NCBI GenBank assembly: GCA_015056865.1
Contig: SVFM01000001.1
Location: forward strand, 62,001 to 126,000
Length of the DNA stretch: 64,000 bases
Source of the DNA: Lachnospiraceae bacterium
GTDB taxonomy: Bacteria; Bacillota; Clostridia; Lachnospirales; Lachnospiraceae
Direction: 5' to 3'
The notes under the pieces are model-generated. The model was not told the origin of the DNA. It did not search any database and saw nothing but the letters and a program-made list of their open reading frames with translations. This document shows positions 54,017 through 62,573 of the stretch, one piece after another. The position numbers and the translations under genes are program-made. The stretch's first letter is position 1; each line of letters begins with the position of its first letter.

Positions 54017-54790
54017 ATGAAAAACAACATTCCACAAGCCGTGCAAGAGTATTTGTCCGCTTATCGCTATAAAATAGAACTTCACGCCCACACCATGCCG
54101 GGTTCCATCTGCGGCGAACTGACACCAAAGGATATGATTCAAAGATTGCAGGAGCAGCATTATGACGCAGTTGTGATCACCAATCATTTTTATGAGGGGG
54201 CGCCCTTCATGAAGGCTCAGGATCCGGTGGCAACTTATATGGAAGATTATTATGCTACCAAAGAAGAGGGCGCAAAAAACGGTATTCAGGTCCTTTTAGG
54301 TGCTGAATACCGTTTTACAGAAAACGTGAACGATTATCTGGTTTATGGAGTGGATGAGGCAATGCTCCGGGAAACCGTCACAAGATTTGACATGGGCATT
54401 GAGGCCTTTTATCGGGAATATCACAGGCAGGACCGTCTGATCCTGCAGGCCCATCCTTTTCGTAACGGCATGACCATGGTGAAGGCGGAATACCTGGATG
54501 GGATCGAGACCATGAACATGCATCCCAATCATAATTCCCGGGTGGCAGTTGCAAATCGCTATGCCAGGGAGAAGGAGTTCCCGGTAACCGTTGCGGGTAC
54601 AGACCTGCATCATCCCGGACATGAGGGTTGCTGTGCCCTGCGTGCGAAGGTGCTGCCGGAGACGGAGGGGCAATTGGTGGAGCTGCTGCGAAGTAGAGAT
54701 TATCTTTTTGAAATTGGGGGCAGGCCCATGCTGCCTTATGCATGCTGGGAGGTAAGTTCTGACAGGCAGGCCTCCAATACTTCAAAATAG
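54017..54790 (+). CDS. PHP-domain phosphoesterase
   Basis: 257 residues. The PHP motifs are present: ELHAHTMPGSICGELTPKD near residue 18, VVITNHF near 52, LLGAEYRF near 93, LILQAHPFRNGM near 138 and GTDLHH near 195, giving the metal-binding His/Asp set. PHP proteins hydrolyse phosphoesters, for example histidinol phosphate, nucleotides or tyrosine-phosphate; the substrate cannot be told. The 3' end overlaps that of aroA on the other strand by 55 bases. Confidence 0.85.
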   Translation: MKNNIPQAVQEYLSAYRYKIELHAHTMPGSICGELTPKDMIQRLQEQHYDAVVITNHFYEGAPFMKAQDPVATYMEDYYATKEEGAKNGIQVLLGAEYRFTENVNDYLVYGVDEAMLRETVTRFDMGIEAFYREYHRQDRLILQAHPFRNGMTMVKAEYLDGIETMNMHPNHNSRVAVANRYAREKEFPVTVAGTDLHHPGHEGCCALRAKVLPETEGQLVELLRSRDYLFEIGGRPMLPYACWEVSSDRQASNTSK

Positions 54791-56082
54791 TTTTCAAAGG
54801 TTTTGCGGCAGCACAAGGGGTCATTGATGGTAATGCCCGGTACCCGCAGACCGATCAGAGAAAAGCCCATGGCCATGCGGTGATCCTCGTAGGTGTCCAC
54901 AGAGCAGGGCACTGGTGTGCCCGGATAGATGGTGATGCCATCGGTATGTTCCACACAACGGATGCCCATTTTGGACAATTCCGTCACAATGGCATGGATG
55001 CGATCACTTTCCTGATGGCGGATGTGGCCGATGCCAGTGATGGTGGTAAGGCTGTCTGCAAAAGGAGCAATGGCCGCCAGGGTAATGGCCTGATCCGAAA
55101 AGGCGGACATGTCCGTCTTGATGCCTTTTAGATGTCCGTCAGCCGGACCGGTAATGCAAAGACCTTCAGAAGTCTCGCTGCAGGAACAGCCCATTTGGAC
55201 CAGCAGATCCAAAAAGCGGATGTCTCCCTGCAGGGAGTCTTTTTTGATGTGGCGGACGGTCACGGAGATGCCAAGCAAGGCTGCCATGGCATAAAAATAG
55301 CAGGCGGCTGACAAGTCAGGCTCGATCTGATAATCCAAAGGTACATAAGACTGGCCGGCAGGTATGCAATAGAGGGTAGTGTCGCCCGGTTTCTTTTCCG
55401 TAGCAACGCCGAATTGCTCCATCATCCGGCAGGTCATGTCAATGTAGGACATGCCGTGGGTGCCCAGTACCTGAATCTCCATGGGGTGTTCAGCCAGACA
55501 GGAGGCGATCAGCAGTGCACTTAAAAACTGGCTACTGTCTCCGATATCTACGCTGATCCGGGAGCATCCAAAACCCTGACCTTCCAGAGTAAAGGGGAAA
55601 TATCCCGGCTGTTCGTCAAAGCGGACCCTGCATCCCAGAGTCTCCAAGGCTTGTAGTAAGGGGGCCATGGGCCTGCGGCGCATTTGAGGTGAGGCATCCA
55701 GATGCCAGGTGCCGGGGCTGATGCCCAGATAGGCAGTCAAAAATCTGGCGGCAGTGCCGGCGCTGCCCACATAGATGGAACCCTTGTCCCGGGGCAGGCG
55801 GCCATCAAGGCCGGTTACAATAATTTGATTTTCTTCCTCATTCACCTGAGTGGAAAAGCCCAAATCTTGAATACATTTTAAAAAATGACGGGAGTCATCA
55901 CTGAACAATGCACCCCGCAAAGTGCTGGTGCCCTGTGCCAGCGTGGCAAGCAAAAGGGCTCGGTTGGTAATGCTCTTTGAGCCGGGCACAGATACGGTCA
56001 GCTGCGTTTGCTTTATTTCATTCGGAGCCGGGTAGGGAACTTTGTATGCGCCGCCAGGGGATAAATTCTTCTTTTCTTCCAT
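54736..56082 (-). CDS. aroA: 3-phosphoshikimate 1-carboxyvinyltransferase (EPSP synthase)
   Basis: 448 residues on the minus strand, starting at MEEKKNLSPGG (ATG at 56082). An in-frame ATG at 56130 lies within the predicted -10 box and cannot be in the mRNA. Motifs: VPGSKSITNRALLLA near residue 34, VGSAGTAARFLTA near 107, DGDSSQFLSALL-like IGDSSQFLSALL, and EDHRMAMGFSLIGL near the end, followed by KTFENYF. It joins PEP to shikimate 3-phosphate in the shikimate pathway. Its tail overlaps the convergent PHP gene. No other aro genes are nearby. Confidence 0.95.
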   Translation of the reverse strand: MEEKKNLSPGGAYKVPYPAPNEIKQTQLTVSVPGSKSITNRALLLATLAQGTSTLRGALFSDDSRHFLKCIQDLGFSTQVNEEENQIIVTGLDGRLPRDKGSIYVGSAGTAARFLTAYLGISPGTWHLDASPQMRRRPMAPLLQALETLGCRVRFDEQPGYFPFTLEGQGFGCSRISVDIGDSSQFLSALLIASCLAEHPMEIQVLGTHGMSYIDMTCRMMEQFGVATEKKPGDTTLYCIPAGQSYVPLDYQIEPDLSAACYFYAMAALLGISVTVRHIKKDSLQGDIRFLDLLVQMGCSCSETSEGLCITGPADGHLKGIKTDMSAFSDQAITLAAIAPFADSLTTITGIGHIRHQESDRIHAIVTELSKMGIRCVEHTDGITIYPGTPVPCSVDTYEDHRMAMGFSLIGLRVPGITINDPLCCRKTFENYFEVLEACLSELTSQHA

Positions 56083-56125
56083 AATCTTATATTGTCCTCG
56101 GTTGTGAAGTTTTCGTACATTCATT

Positions 56126-56154
56126 ATCATACGTTTTTTTCAGGGGGATGTCAA
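56126..56154 (-). promoter_or_regulatory. Strong sigma-A-type promoter for aroA
   Basis: On the minus strand: TTGACA (56149-56154), a 17-base spacer and TATGAT (56126-56131). The -35 is perfect. Transcription would start near 56119 and give a leader of about 37 bases. It is back to back with the promoter of the FAD oxidoreductase gene. Confidence 0.8.
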
Positions 56155-56174
56155 TTGCGGCAGCATTGTTTTAA

Positions 56175-56203
56175 TTGACTTGCCTTGGGATTTATATTAA
56201 AAT
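56175..56203 (+). promoter_or_regulatory. Candidate promoter for the FAD oxidoreductase operon
   Basis: TTGACT (56175-56180), a 17-base spacer and TAAAAT (56198-56203), 60 bases before the ATG at 56263. It diverges from the aroA promoter 20 bases away. Confidence 0.6.
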
Positions 56204-56262
56204 TGTCATATATATCAGCACGTCAGGCATGAAAGTTAGAAGAAAAAGCAGGAAAAAATATT

Positions 56263-57822
56263 ATGAAAAAAGTTTTGATCATCGGTGCCGGTCCGGCAGG
56301 GTTGACAGCTGCATATGAGTTATTGAGCCAAAGTAAGGATGTCAGTGTGGTTATTTTGGAAGAAGAGCATGTAGCGGGAGGTATTTCCAAGACAGTGCGC
56401 TGCGACGGTAACCGCATGGATCTGGGTGGACATCGATTTTTTTCCAAGGATCAGGAAGTGATGGAATGGTGGAAGAAGGTGATGCCTCTGCAGGGTGCAG
56501 CTTCTCTGGATGACAAGTTGCTGGGAAGAGAGAGCAAAGTGTTCCCGGGCGGGCCGGATCCACAGGATGAGGATCGGGTGATGTTGCTGCGCCGCAGGAT
56601 CAGCCGGATTTATTATAAAAAGAAGTTTTTTGATTATCCCATCAGCATGAAGTGGTCCACTATCCGCAATATGGGTGTTTGGTGTACCTTGAAAGCGGGC
56701 TGCAGTTATCTGGCTTCCTGTATCTGCAAAAAGAAAGAGGACTGCCTGGAGAATTTTTACAGGAATCGTTTTGGCAAAGTGCTTTACTCTATGTTTTTTG
56801 AAGGATATACGGAGAAGTTATGGGGGCGCCATCCCAGAGAAATCTCCGCAGACTGGGGAGCGCAACGGGTAAAGGGCTTGTCTATTCTGGCCATTTTGAA
56901 GGATATTTGCAGAAAGGTGTTGCCCGGTAAAAAGAACGGCAAGGTAGAGACCTCTCTGATCGAAGAGTTTTGGTACCCCAAACATGGCCCCGGCCAGCTT
57001 TGGGAAACGGTGGCAGAGCAGGTGCAGCAGATGGGTGGTGAACTGCGCTACGGCTGTAAGGTGACCGGAATAGAACGGTCCGCAGACGGCAGCATCAGTG
57101 CGGTGTGCTACGAAGAAAATGGACAGGTTAAGCGACAGGAGGCAGATGTATTCCTTTCCAGTATGCCGGTCAAGGATCTGGTGGCAGGGATGAAGTTTGC
57201 AGTGCCTGATGAGATCGGCAGGATTGCTGCAGGTCTGCCCTACAGGGATTTTGTGACAGTGGGACTTTTGGTACCCAAGTTGAATTTGAAGAATGAGACC
57301 CAGATCAAGACCCTGAACGATCTGGTGCCGGACTGCTGGATTTATGTGCAGGATACAGGGGTGAAGCTTGGCAGGATCCAGATCTTCAACAACTGGTCGC
57401 CTTATATGGTGGAGGATCCGGAGAATACAGTGTTTATCGGACTGGAATACTTCTGCAGTGAAGGAGATGACTTCTGGAATATGACCCGGGAGGAGTGTGT
57501 TTCTTTTGCTGTGAAGGAGCTGGTTTCCATGGGTGTGCTCAAGTCGGAGAGTGTTGTGCTACAGTCCCATAGAGAACAGGTCAAAAAGGCTTACCCTGCT
57601 TATTTTGATACCTATGATGAGATGGACAAGCTGATCGCCTGGCTGAATGAATTCGGCAATCTGTATTGCATCGGCAGAAACGGCCAGCACAGATACAATA
57701 ACATGGATCATTCCATGGCCACAGCTTTTGAGGCGGTAAAAAATATTTTAAGCGGCGAAAGCCGGAAGGACAATATTTGGAATGTTAATACGGAGCAGGA
57801 GTATCATGAAGAGCGAAAATAG
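56263..57822 (+). CDS. FAD/NAD(P)-dependent oxidoreductase, UGM/protoporphyrinogen-oxidase-like
   Basis: 519 residues. [18 protein letters not shown] is the FAD-binding GxGxxG fold, then VAGGISKTV and [14 protein letters not shown] central region has [15 protein letters not shown] [17 protein letters not shown], and the C-terminus has [22 protein letters not shown], resembling UDP-galactopyranose mutase-like amine-oxidase-fold proteins often found with glycosyltransferases. It is followed by two GT-C-like genes with overlaps, so a role in modifying a nucleotide or lipid sugar is plausible. The reaction is not established. Confidence 0.8.
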   Translation: MKKVLIIGAGPAGLTAAYELLSQSKDVSVVILEEEHVAGGISKTVRCDGNRMDLGGHRFFSKDQEVMEWWKKVMPLQGAASLDDKLLGRESKVFPGGPDPQDEDRVMLLRRRISRIYYKKKFFDYPISMKWSTIRNMGVWCTLKAGCSYLASCICKKKEDCLENFYRNRFGKVLYSMFFEGYTEKLWGRHPREISADWGAQRVKGLSILAILKDICRKVLPGKKNGKVETSLIEEFWYPKHGPGQLWETVAEQVQQMGGELRYGCKVTGIERSADGSISAVCYEENGQVKRQEADVFLSSMPVKDLVAGMKFAVPDEIGRIAAGLPYRDFVTVGLLVPKLNLKNETQIKTLNDLVPDCWIYVQDTGVKLGRIQIFNNWSPYMVEDPENTVFIGLEYFCSEGDDFWNMTREECVSFAVKELVSMGVLKSESVVLQSHREQVKKAYPAYFDTYDEMDKLIAWLNEFGNLYCIGRNGQHRYNNMDHSMATAFEAVKNILSGESRKDNIWNVNTEQEYHEERK

Positions 57823-59461
57823 AATTTTTCCGGTGTCGCTGCTTGTGATGCTGGCTGTGATGGTCCTGTTTCGGCAGGATGCCTTATACAAAATACCGGT
57901 ATGGGTGTGGATTACCATATCGGTGTTTGTTGTGTGCAGTAATTTGTTTCTTTTCCTACAAAAGAAAAAAGTGTCAAAAAATTGGCTATCGGCCAGCATC
58001 TGCAGCATCCCTTTATTATTTGCTATCCAATGGGGGTGTTATTTCCGGGACCATTTCAAGAAAGATGAGACCGTGATCCTGTGGAGCACGGTGGCCCTGG
58101 GGGTGTTGCTGGCAGTAGGCCTGATCTATCTGTTTTTTATACGGCCCATAGATGAGGATACTGTTTTCTTACTCCTGTTTAGCGGTCTTTTGATCCGGGT
58201 GTTTTATGTGGTCATGACCCAGGCCAACTATTATCAGAATGACATGGGTAAGCTGGTCTCCGGAGGGGATGGCCATCTGGGCTATATCTATACCATATAT
58301 GAGACCGGTAAGCTGCCGGATAGGCTGATGTATCAATTCTATCATCCGCCCCTGCATCATATGGTTGCAGCCGGAGTGATGAGGATTGCCACACTCCTGG
58401 GGGCAAATGCCGCCAAGGCGGACGAGATCATCCAGTGTCTTTCCTTGTTCTATGTGACGGCTTCTCTGGGCCTGATGAATAAGATTGCACTGCGCCTGAA
58501 GATCTCAGCCAAGGCAAGAGCGGTGGCAGTGGGACTTGGAGGCTTTTTGCCCTACGGCGTTATGATGTCCGGGGCAGTAAACAATGACCCCCTTATGACC
58601 TTGCTTGTGATGGCGTTTATTTATTTTACAATGAAGTGGTATGAAAAGCCCACCATACCCAATATCATCCCAATGGCACTCTGTATCGGCGGGGGAATGA
58701 TGTCGAAGATGTCAGCGGTTCTGATCGCACCGGCAGGTGCTATTGTCATGCTTGTAAAGCTGTGGCAGGAGCGCAGGGCCTTTGGCCGGTATGTGAAACA
58801 GTTTTTGGTATTTGGTGTGATAGCTTTTCCCCTTGGACTGTGGCACTCTATCCGGAATATGATCCTGTTTCATCTGCCCCTTGGCTATGTGCCGGGACCG
58901 GCTGCGGAAAAGCAGCTGATCACGGATAACAGCCTTTGGACCAGATTGTTTGATCTTACCGGGCAGCTGGAGCAGTACAGCCTTCGCTGGAACAGGCATG
59001 AGGCGCTTTTAGATCACAATATTTTTACAGCGGTGACCAAATGTACTGTTTTTGGAGAAAGTGATTATTACAGGCGAAATCCCATTGTGGAGGGTGTGGG
59101 AACCGTGATGTTTTGGCTGACAGCGGTTTTATTCGTGACACTGCTTGTTGGTGGGATCCTATGGCTGAAAAAAGGGAAATCCAAGACCCTGTGGAAGGTG
59201 TTTTTTTCTGTGGGAGCGGGCACCATCCTGTTCTCCTATATTAAGTTTTGTTTTGATTACCCCTATGTCTGCACCATGAATGTGCGCTATGTGATGGCAG
59301 CTATTTATATTGGGCTGGTGGCCCTTGCTGCCGGCAGTGATGCCCTGACCGGCAGGCGGCCGGATAAGGCAGGAAAGGGCGGCGTGGCATTGAGGGTGTT
59401 CACGGTAGTTTATATGGTATGCTGCAGTTTGTTAATGTTAAATTTCAGTTATTTGACGTAG
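57806..59461 (+). CDS. GT-C membrane glycosyltransferase, PMT/ArnT-like
   Basis: 551 residues from ATG 57806 with AGGAG at 57797-57801; it overlaps the previous gene by 17 bases. About twelve membrane segments. The loop near residue 175 has [17 protein letters not shown], the HPPL motif of the PMT_2/GT39/GT83-type transferases, preceded by [20 protein letters not shown] with acidic residues. These enzymes use polyprenyl-phosphate sugars outside the membrane. The acceptor may be a glycan, lipid or protein. Confidence 0.8.
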   Translation: MKSENRIFPVSLLVMLAVMVLFRQDALYKIPVWVWITISVFVVCSNLFLFLQKKKVSKNWLSASICSIPLLFAIQWGCYFRDHFKKDETVILWSTVALGVLLAVGLIYLFFIRPIDEDTVFLLLFSGLLIRVFYVVMTQANYYQNDMGKLVSGGDGHLGYIYTIYETGKLPDRLMYQFYHPPLHHMVAAGVMRIATLLGANAAKADEIIQCLSLFYVTASLGLMNKIALRLKISAKARAVAVGLGGFLPYGVMMSGAVNNDPLMTLLVMAFIYFTMKWYEKPTIPNIIPMALCIGGGMMSKMSAVLIAPAGAIVMLVKLWQERRAFGRYVKQFLVFGVIAFPLGLWHSIRNMILFHLPLGYVPGPAAEKQLITDNSLWTRLFDLTGQLEQYSLRWNRHEALLDHNIFTAVTKCTVFGESDYYRRNPIVEGVGTVMFWLTAVLFVTLLVGGILWLKKGKSKTLWKVFFSVGAGTILFSYIKFCFDYPYVCTMNVRYVMAAIYIGLVALAAGSDALTGRRPDKAGKGGVALRVFTVVYMVCCSLLMLNFSYLT

Positions 59462-59487
59462 AATCGAAGCATGGAAGGGCGAAAAAA

Positions 59488-61179
59488 GTGAGAGACCAAA
59501 TCAGACGATTAAAAGAAGATATTCAGAGATTTTTGCAGAATAAAGTTTTCTTGATTCTGTTGCTGCTCACTGCTGTGGGCTGTTATGGATTTAAGCTGAT
59601 GCATCCAACCATCGGAATCGATGATACGCCTTATGCCGATTATTTTTCGGATGGACTTGCGGTAGTGGTGGGCAGATGGGTCATGTATCTGTTGAATCGT
59701 TTTTTGAATATTGGGGATTTTGCACCCTTTCTTACAGACTTTGCAGGGGTGCTGTTGCTGATTGTAGCAGCAGTGTTGTGGAGTGTGGTGTTTTACAGGA
59801 TCTTCCGGGACAATATCCCCGCCTGGGGATATCTGGTGTTTGCCTGTCTGTTTTTGTCCAATCCCTTGATCAGCGAGGTCTATACTTATTTCCTGCACAA
59901 CGGAATTGCCACAGGCTATGTGTGCAGTGCCATCGCAATACTTGGGTTTCAGGAGCTTTTGGAGCGGCAACGGATGAAAGACAGATTGGGCCCTTTTTTG
60001 GTGGCGGCCGTGGGCTGCTGGGTGGCCGTTGGCTGTTATGAATCCTTTGCGGTGGTGTTTTTGGTGGCAGCCGTGTTGGTGCTGATCGCCAGACGTATCT
60101 GCGGGAAAAAGGATAAGCCGGTGCGTTCCATATTGTTTGCCGGTGCTGCTTTGGTAGCTGCAATTGTACTGCGCAGTCTGATGGTGAATCTGCTGATCCA
60201 AGTGTTCTCCCTACAGCATCTGCAGGAGGATGGGGTGCGCCGCTCTCTGACAGAGATACTGGGCTGGATCGGAGATCCGAAGCTGAGAGCGGAATTTACC
60301 ATGGCTCTTAAGCGGCTTTTTGTCATGTATGGAGTGTTTGCTTATCACTACCTGCCTATATGGATGTATGTGGTTGCCTGTATGATCTTTGGGCTTTATT
60401 CTCTCTGGTGTTTCCTGCGCCGAAAGGATCTGTGGATCCTGGTCTATATGGTGGGCGCTTTTGTAGCATCCTGGATACTGATCCTGGTGGAAGGGAAGGT
60501 GACATTATACCGGGCCTGCCAGTTTTTGCCTCTGTTTTCCGCCTTTGCTTTTCTTTTACTTATTTATGCGGGGCGCAAACTGTGGGAACTGCCTACACAG
60601 GCATCGGCAGTCTGGAAGAAGCGGGTTCGGGATCTGGCGGTTGGTCTTTGTATGGCTGCGGCCTTTGTGGCTGTGTGGAACCAGACTGCAGATATGAACA
60701 AATGGTTTTATGTGGATTACAGGAAATATGAGGATGCCAGGGAGACGGCAGGTAATATTGCCCTGGAGTTGGAAAAGGACTATGATACTTCCAAGCCTTT
60801 GGTGTTTATCGGGGACTACTATGTGCCCATGGAGATTATCCAGGATGCTTATGTTCCCATCGGTTCCAAAACCTTTTACAAGATGAATCGAATCACTTCC
60901 ATGATCGATGAGCATCTGCTGGAAAAATTTTATCGGAGAAATAATGTGTGGGTCGCCCAGACCCCGTCCCTGTCGGTACTCAGCTGGGGGATGACTGCCT
61001 TTGACGGCAATCAGGAGTTGATTCAGTTTCTGAAGATGCACGGTCACACTTTTGTGGCAACAGAAGGGGAAGATTTTATCCACCAGGTGCTGATGGATAA
61101 TCTGGACATGCCCGCCTGGCCAAAACAGGGCTCTATACGGGAGGAAGAGGAATATATTATCATCAACTTTGGATTCTGA
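59488..61179 (+). CDS. GtrII-like membrane glycosyltransferase
   Basis: 563 residues from GTG 59488 (GGAAGGG upstream); the longer open frame back to 59419 overlaps the previous gene. The first external loop has IGIDDTPYADYFSDG and VVVGRWVMYLLNRFL, the acidic-plus-GRW pattern of GtrII-type glucosyltransferases, followed by about ten membrane segments and a soluble end. It is a second GtrII paralogue besides 11669-13219. No GtrB gene is adjacent, so its lipid donor would come from the paralogues in the first block. Confidence 0.8.
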   Translation: MRDQIRRLKEDIQRFLQNKVFLILLLLTAVGCYGFKLMHPTIGIDDTPYADYFSDGLAVVVGRWVMYLLNRFLNIGDFAPFLTDFAGVLLLIVAAVLWSVVFYRIFRDNIPAWGYLVFACLFLSNPLISEVYTYFLHNGIATGYVCSAIAILGFQELLERQRMKDRLGPFLVAAVGCWVAVGCYESFAVVFLVAAVLVLIARRICGKKDKPVRSILFAGAALVAAIVLRSLMVNLLIQVFSLQHLQEDGVRRSLTEILGWIGDPKLRAEFTMALKRLFVMYGVFAYHYLPIWMYVVACMIFGLYSLWCFLRRKDLWILVYMVGAFVASWILILVEGKVTLYRACQFLPLFSAFAFLLLIYAGRKLWELPTQASAVWKKRVRDLAVGLCMAAAFVAVWNQTADMNKWFYVDYRKYEDARETAGNIALELEKDYDTSKPLVFIGDYYVPMEIIQDAYVPIGSKTFYKMNRITSMIDEHLLEKFYRRNNVWVAQTPSLSVLSWGMTAFDGNQELIQFLKMHGHTFVATEGEDFIHQVLMDNLDMPAWPKQGSIREEEEYIIINFGF

Positions 61180-61182
61180 AAA

Positions 61183-61220
61183 AATCCCCTGATGGTTTAA
61201 ATCAGAACCATCGGGGGATT
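61183..61220. terminator. Bidirectional terminator between the GtrII-like gene and degV
   Basis: AATCCCCTGATGGTT (61183-61197) and AACCATCGGGGGATT (61206-61220) pair at 14 of 15 positions plus a G-U. For minus-strand transcripts the stem is followed by a run of T; for plus-strand ones the tail is weaker. Confidence 0.85.
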
Positions 61221-61223
61221 GAT

Positions 61224-62078
61224 TTATTCGGCGTAAAACAATATGCCCAAAGTGCCGGGGCCGCAGTGGCTGGAGATCACGCCGCCGGCTCTGGTTTCGT
61301 AAATGTTCTCGAAGTGGTTAAGGCCTGCCAGATATTCCCTGACAGAGTCCAGAACCGCCCGGTTGCATCCAGAATGGGTAAGGAATACCACGGCTGGATC
61401 GGCCTTCAACAAATCTTCTTTCAATTCTTCCGCATATTTCAAAATGACAGAAGCTTGCTTGCCGCGGAATTTCTTGGCCACCTTCATGGCGCCGTTTTCC
61501 ACGACGATTTCCGGCTTCAGATTTAAAGCATTGCCCAGCAGTGCGGTAACGGCGCTGCATCTGCCGCCTCTGGCCAGATAGGTCAGGGTTTCTACCACGA
61601 AGCTGGCGCGGGCCTTATCCCTGCGGGATTCTATCAGAGAGACAATCTCCTGTGCAGTTTTGCCTTCCCGTGCCAATTGGGCTGCATAGAGTAGTTGCAG
61701 GCCGATACCGGTGGAAAGGTTCATGGAGTCGATTACATGTATCTTATCCGTATAATCCGCATCTTCCGCATACAGGCGGATCACATTGCAGGTGGTGCTC
61801 ATCTTCTCAGAAATACCCAGGTAAATAATCTCATCACCAGCATCAATAAAAGGTCTCAGTACCTTTTCAACATATTCGAAAGTGATGGCAGAAGTCTTAG
61901 GCGTAGTCCTGTTGGCATCTGCCCATTCATAAATCTGATCCGGAGTGACCTCCACCCCATCATAGTAACTTTTGTCATTCATGACAATACACAGGGGGAT
62001 CACACTGATTTCATATTGTTCCAAAAGCTCCTTAGACAGATCACAGGTACTGTCTGCCACAATTCTAACTTGTCCCAT
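61224..62078 (-). CDS. DegV-family fatty-acid-binding protein
   Basis: 284 residues on the minus strand, from ATG at 62078 (AAGGA 8 bases upstream); 14 more in-frame codons to 62120 lack a site. It begins VRIVADSTCDLSKELLEQY, has YLGISEKMSTTCNVI-type lipid head-group loop and SRRDKARASFVVETLTYLARGGRCS. DegV/FakB proteins hold fatty acids for phosphorylation by FakA. Which lipid is bound is unknown and no fakA is adjacent. Confidence 0.93.
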   Translation of the reverse strand: MGQVRIVADSTCDLSKELLEQYEISVIPLCIVMNDKSYYDGVEVTPDQIYEWADANRTTPKTSAITFEYVEKVLRPFIDAGDEIIYLGISEKMSTTCNVIRLYAEDADYTDKIHVIDSMNLSTGIGLQLLYAAQLAREGKTAQEIVSLIESRRDKARASFVVETLTYLARGGRCSAVTALLGNALNLKPEIVVENGAMKVAKKFRGKQASVILKYAEELKEDLLKADPAVVFLTHSGCNRAVLDSVREYLAGLNHFENIYETRAGGVISSHCGPGTLGILFYAE

Positions 62079-62134
62079 AATTGTATTCCTTACTCTCTCC
62101 CTTTTTTCGCCTATGTTCAAAAATACGCATTTTT

Positions 62135-62163
62135 ATTATAATTGTTTTCACAAAATAATGCAA
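62135..62163 (-). promoter_or_regulatory. Sigma-A-type promoter for degV
   Basis: On the minus strand: TTGCAT (62158-62163), a 17-base spacer and TATAAT (62135-62140), about 57 bases before the ATG. It is divergent from the csoR promoter 10 bases away. Confidence 0.7.
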
Positions 62164-62173
62164 GATAATAATC

Positions 62174-62202
62174 TTGCCAGATACCCCATGGGGGTATATA
62201 AT
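62174..62202 (+). promoter_or_regulatory. csoR promoter with embedded CsoR operator
   Basis: TTGCCA (62174-62179), a 17-base spacer and TATAAT (62197-62202). The spacer holds the palindrome ATACCCCATGGGGGTAT (62181-62197), a CsoR/DUF156 type box (TACCCC...GGGGTA). Bound repressor would block RNA polymerase directly, so copper or another thiophilic metal should induce csoR and copA together. Confidence 0.85.
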
Positions 62203-62244
62203 AAAGGTGATATGTAAATGATCTATAAAGGAGGAAAAGGCCTG

Positions 62245-62550
62245 ATGGAGACAAAGGGGACAGCGTGCCAATGCAAGACGAAGGAACGTCCTGACAGTGA
62301 ATATAAAGACCTGATCCATCGTCTGAACCGGATAGAGGGGCAGGTCCGGGGAATACGAGGCATGGTAGAAAAGAATGCCTATTGTATTGATATTCTGGTG
62401 CAAGTAACAGCGGTGAGTGCTGCACTAAGTAGTTTTAACAAGGTATTGTTGGAAAATCATATCAGGACTTGTGTGGTGGAGGACGTACGGGAAGGCAAAG
62501 AAGAAGCAGTGGAAGAATTGCTTACCACGCTGCAGAAACTGATGAAATAA
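62245..62550 (+). CDS. csoR: CsoR-family metal-sensing repressor
   Basis: 101 residues from ATG 62245 (AAAGGAGG at 62227-62234). The DUF156 four-helix fold has [17 protein letters not shown] and the Cu(I) ligands Cys47, His72 and Cys76, with the same spacing as the classical CsoR C-x24-H-x3-C. Two extra cysteines (8, 10) lie in the flexible N-terminus. It represses its own promoter, whose operator is directly upstream, and releases it on copper binding. The P-type ATPase gene follows 23 bases downstream. Confidence 0.93.
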   Translation: METKGTACQCKTKERPDSEYKDLIHRLNRIEGQVRGIRGMVEKNAYCIDILVQVTAVSAALSSFNKVLLENHIRTCVVEDVREGKEEAVEELLTTLQKLMK

Positions 62551-62573
62551 AAAGAAAATGTAGAGAGGTTTGT

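Noticed and set aside
56128-56130. Start of aroA at the upstream in-frame ATG
   Set aside because: This ATG lies inside the -10 box of the aroA promoter, so it would not be transcribed.
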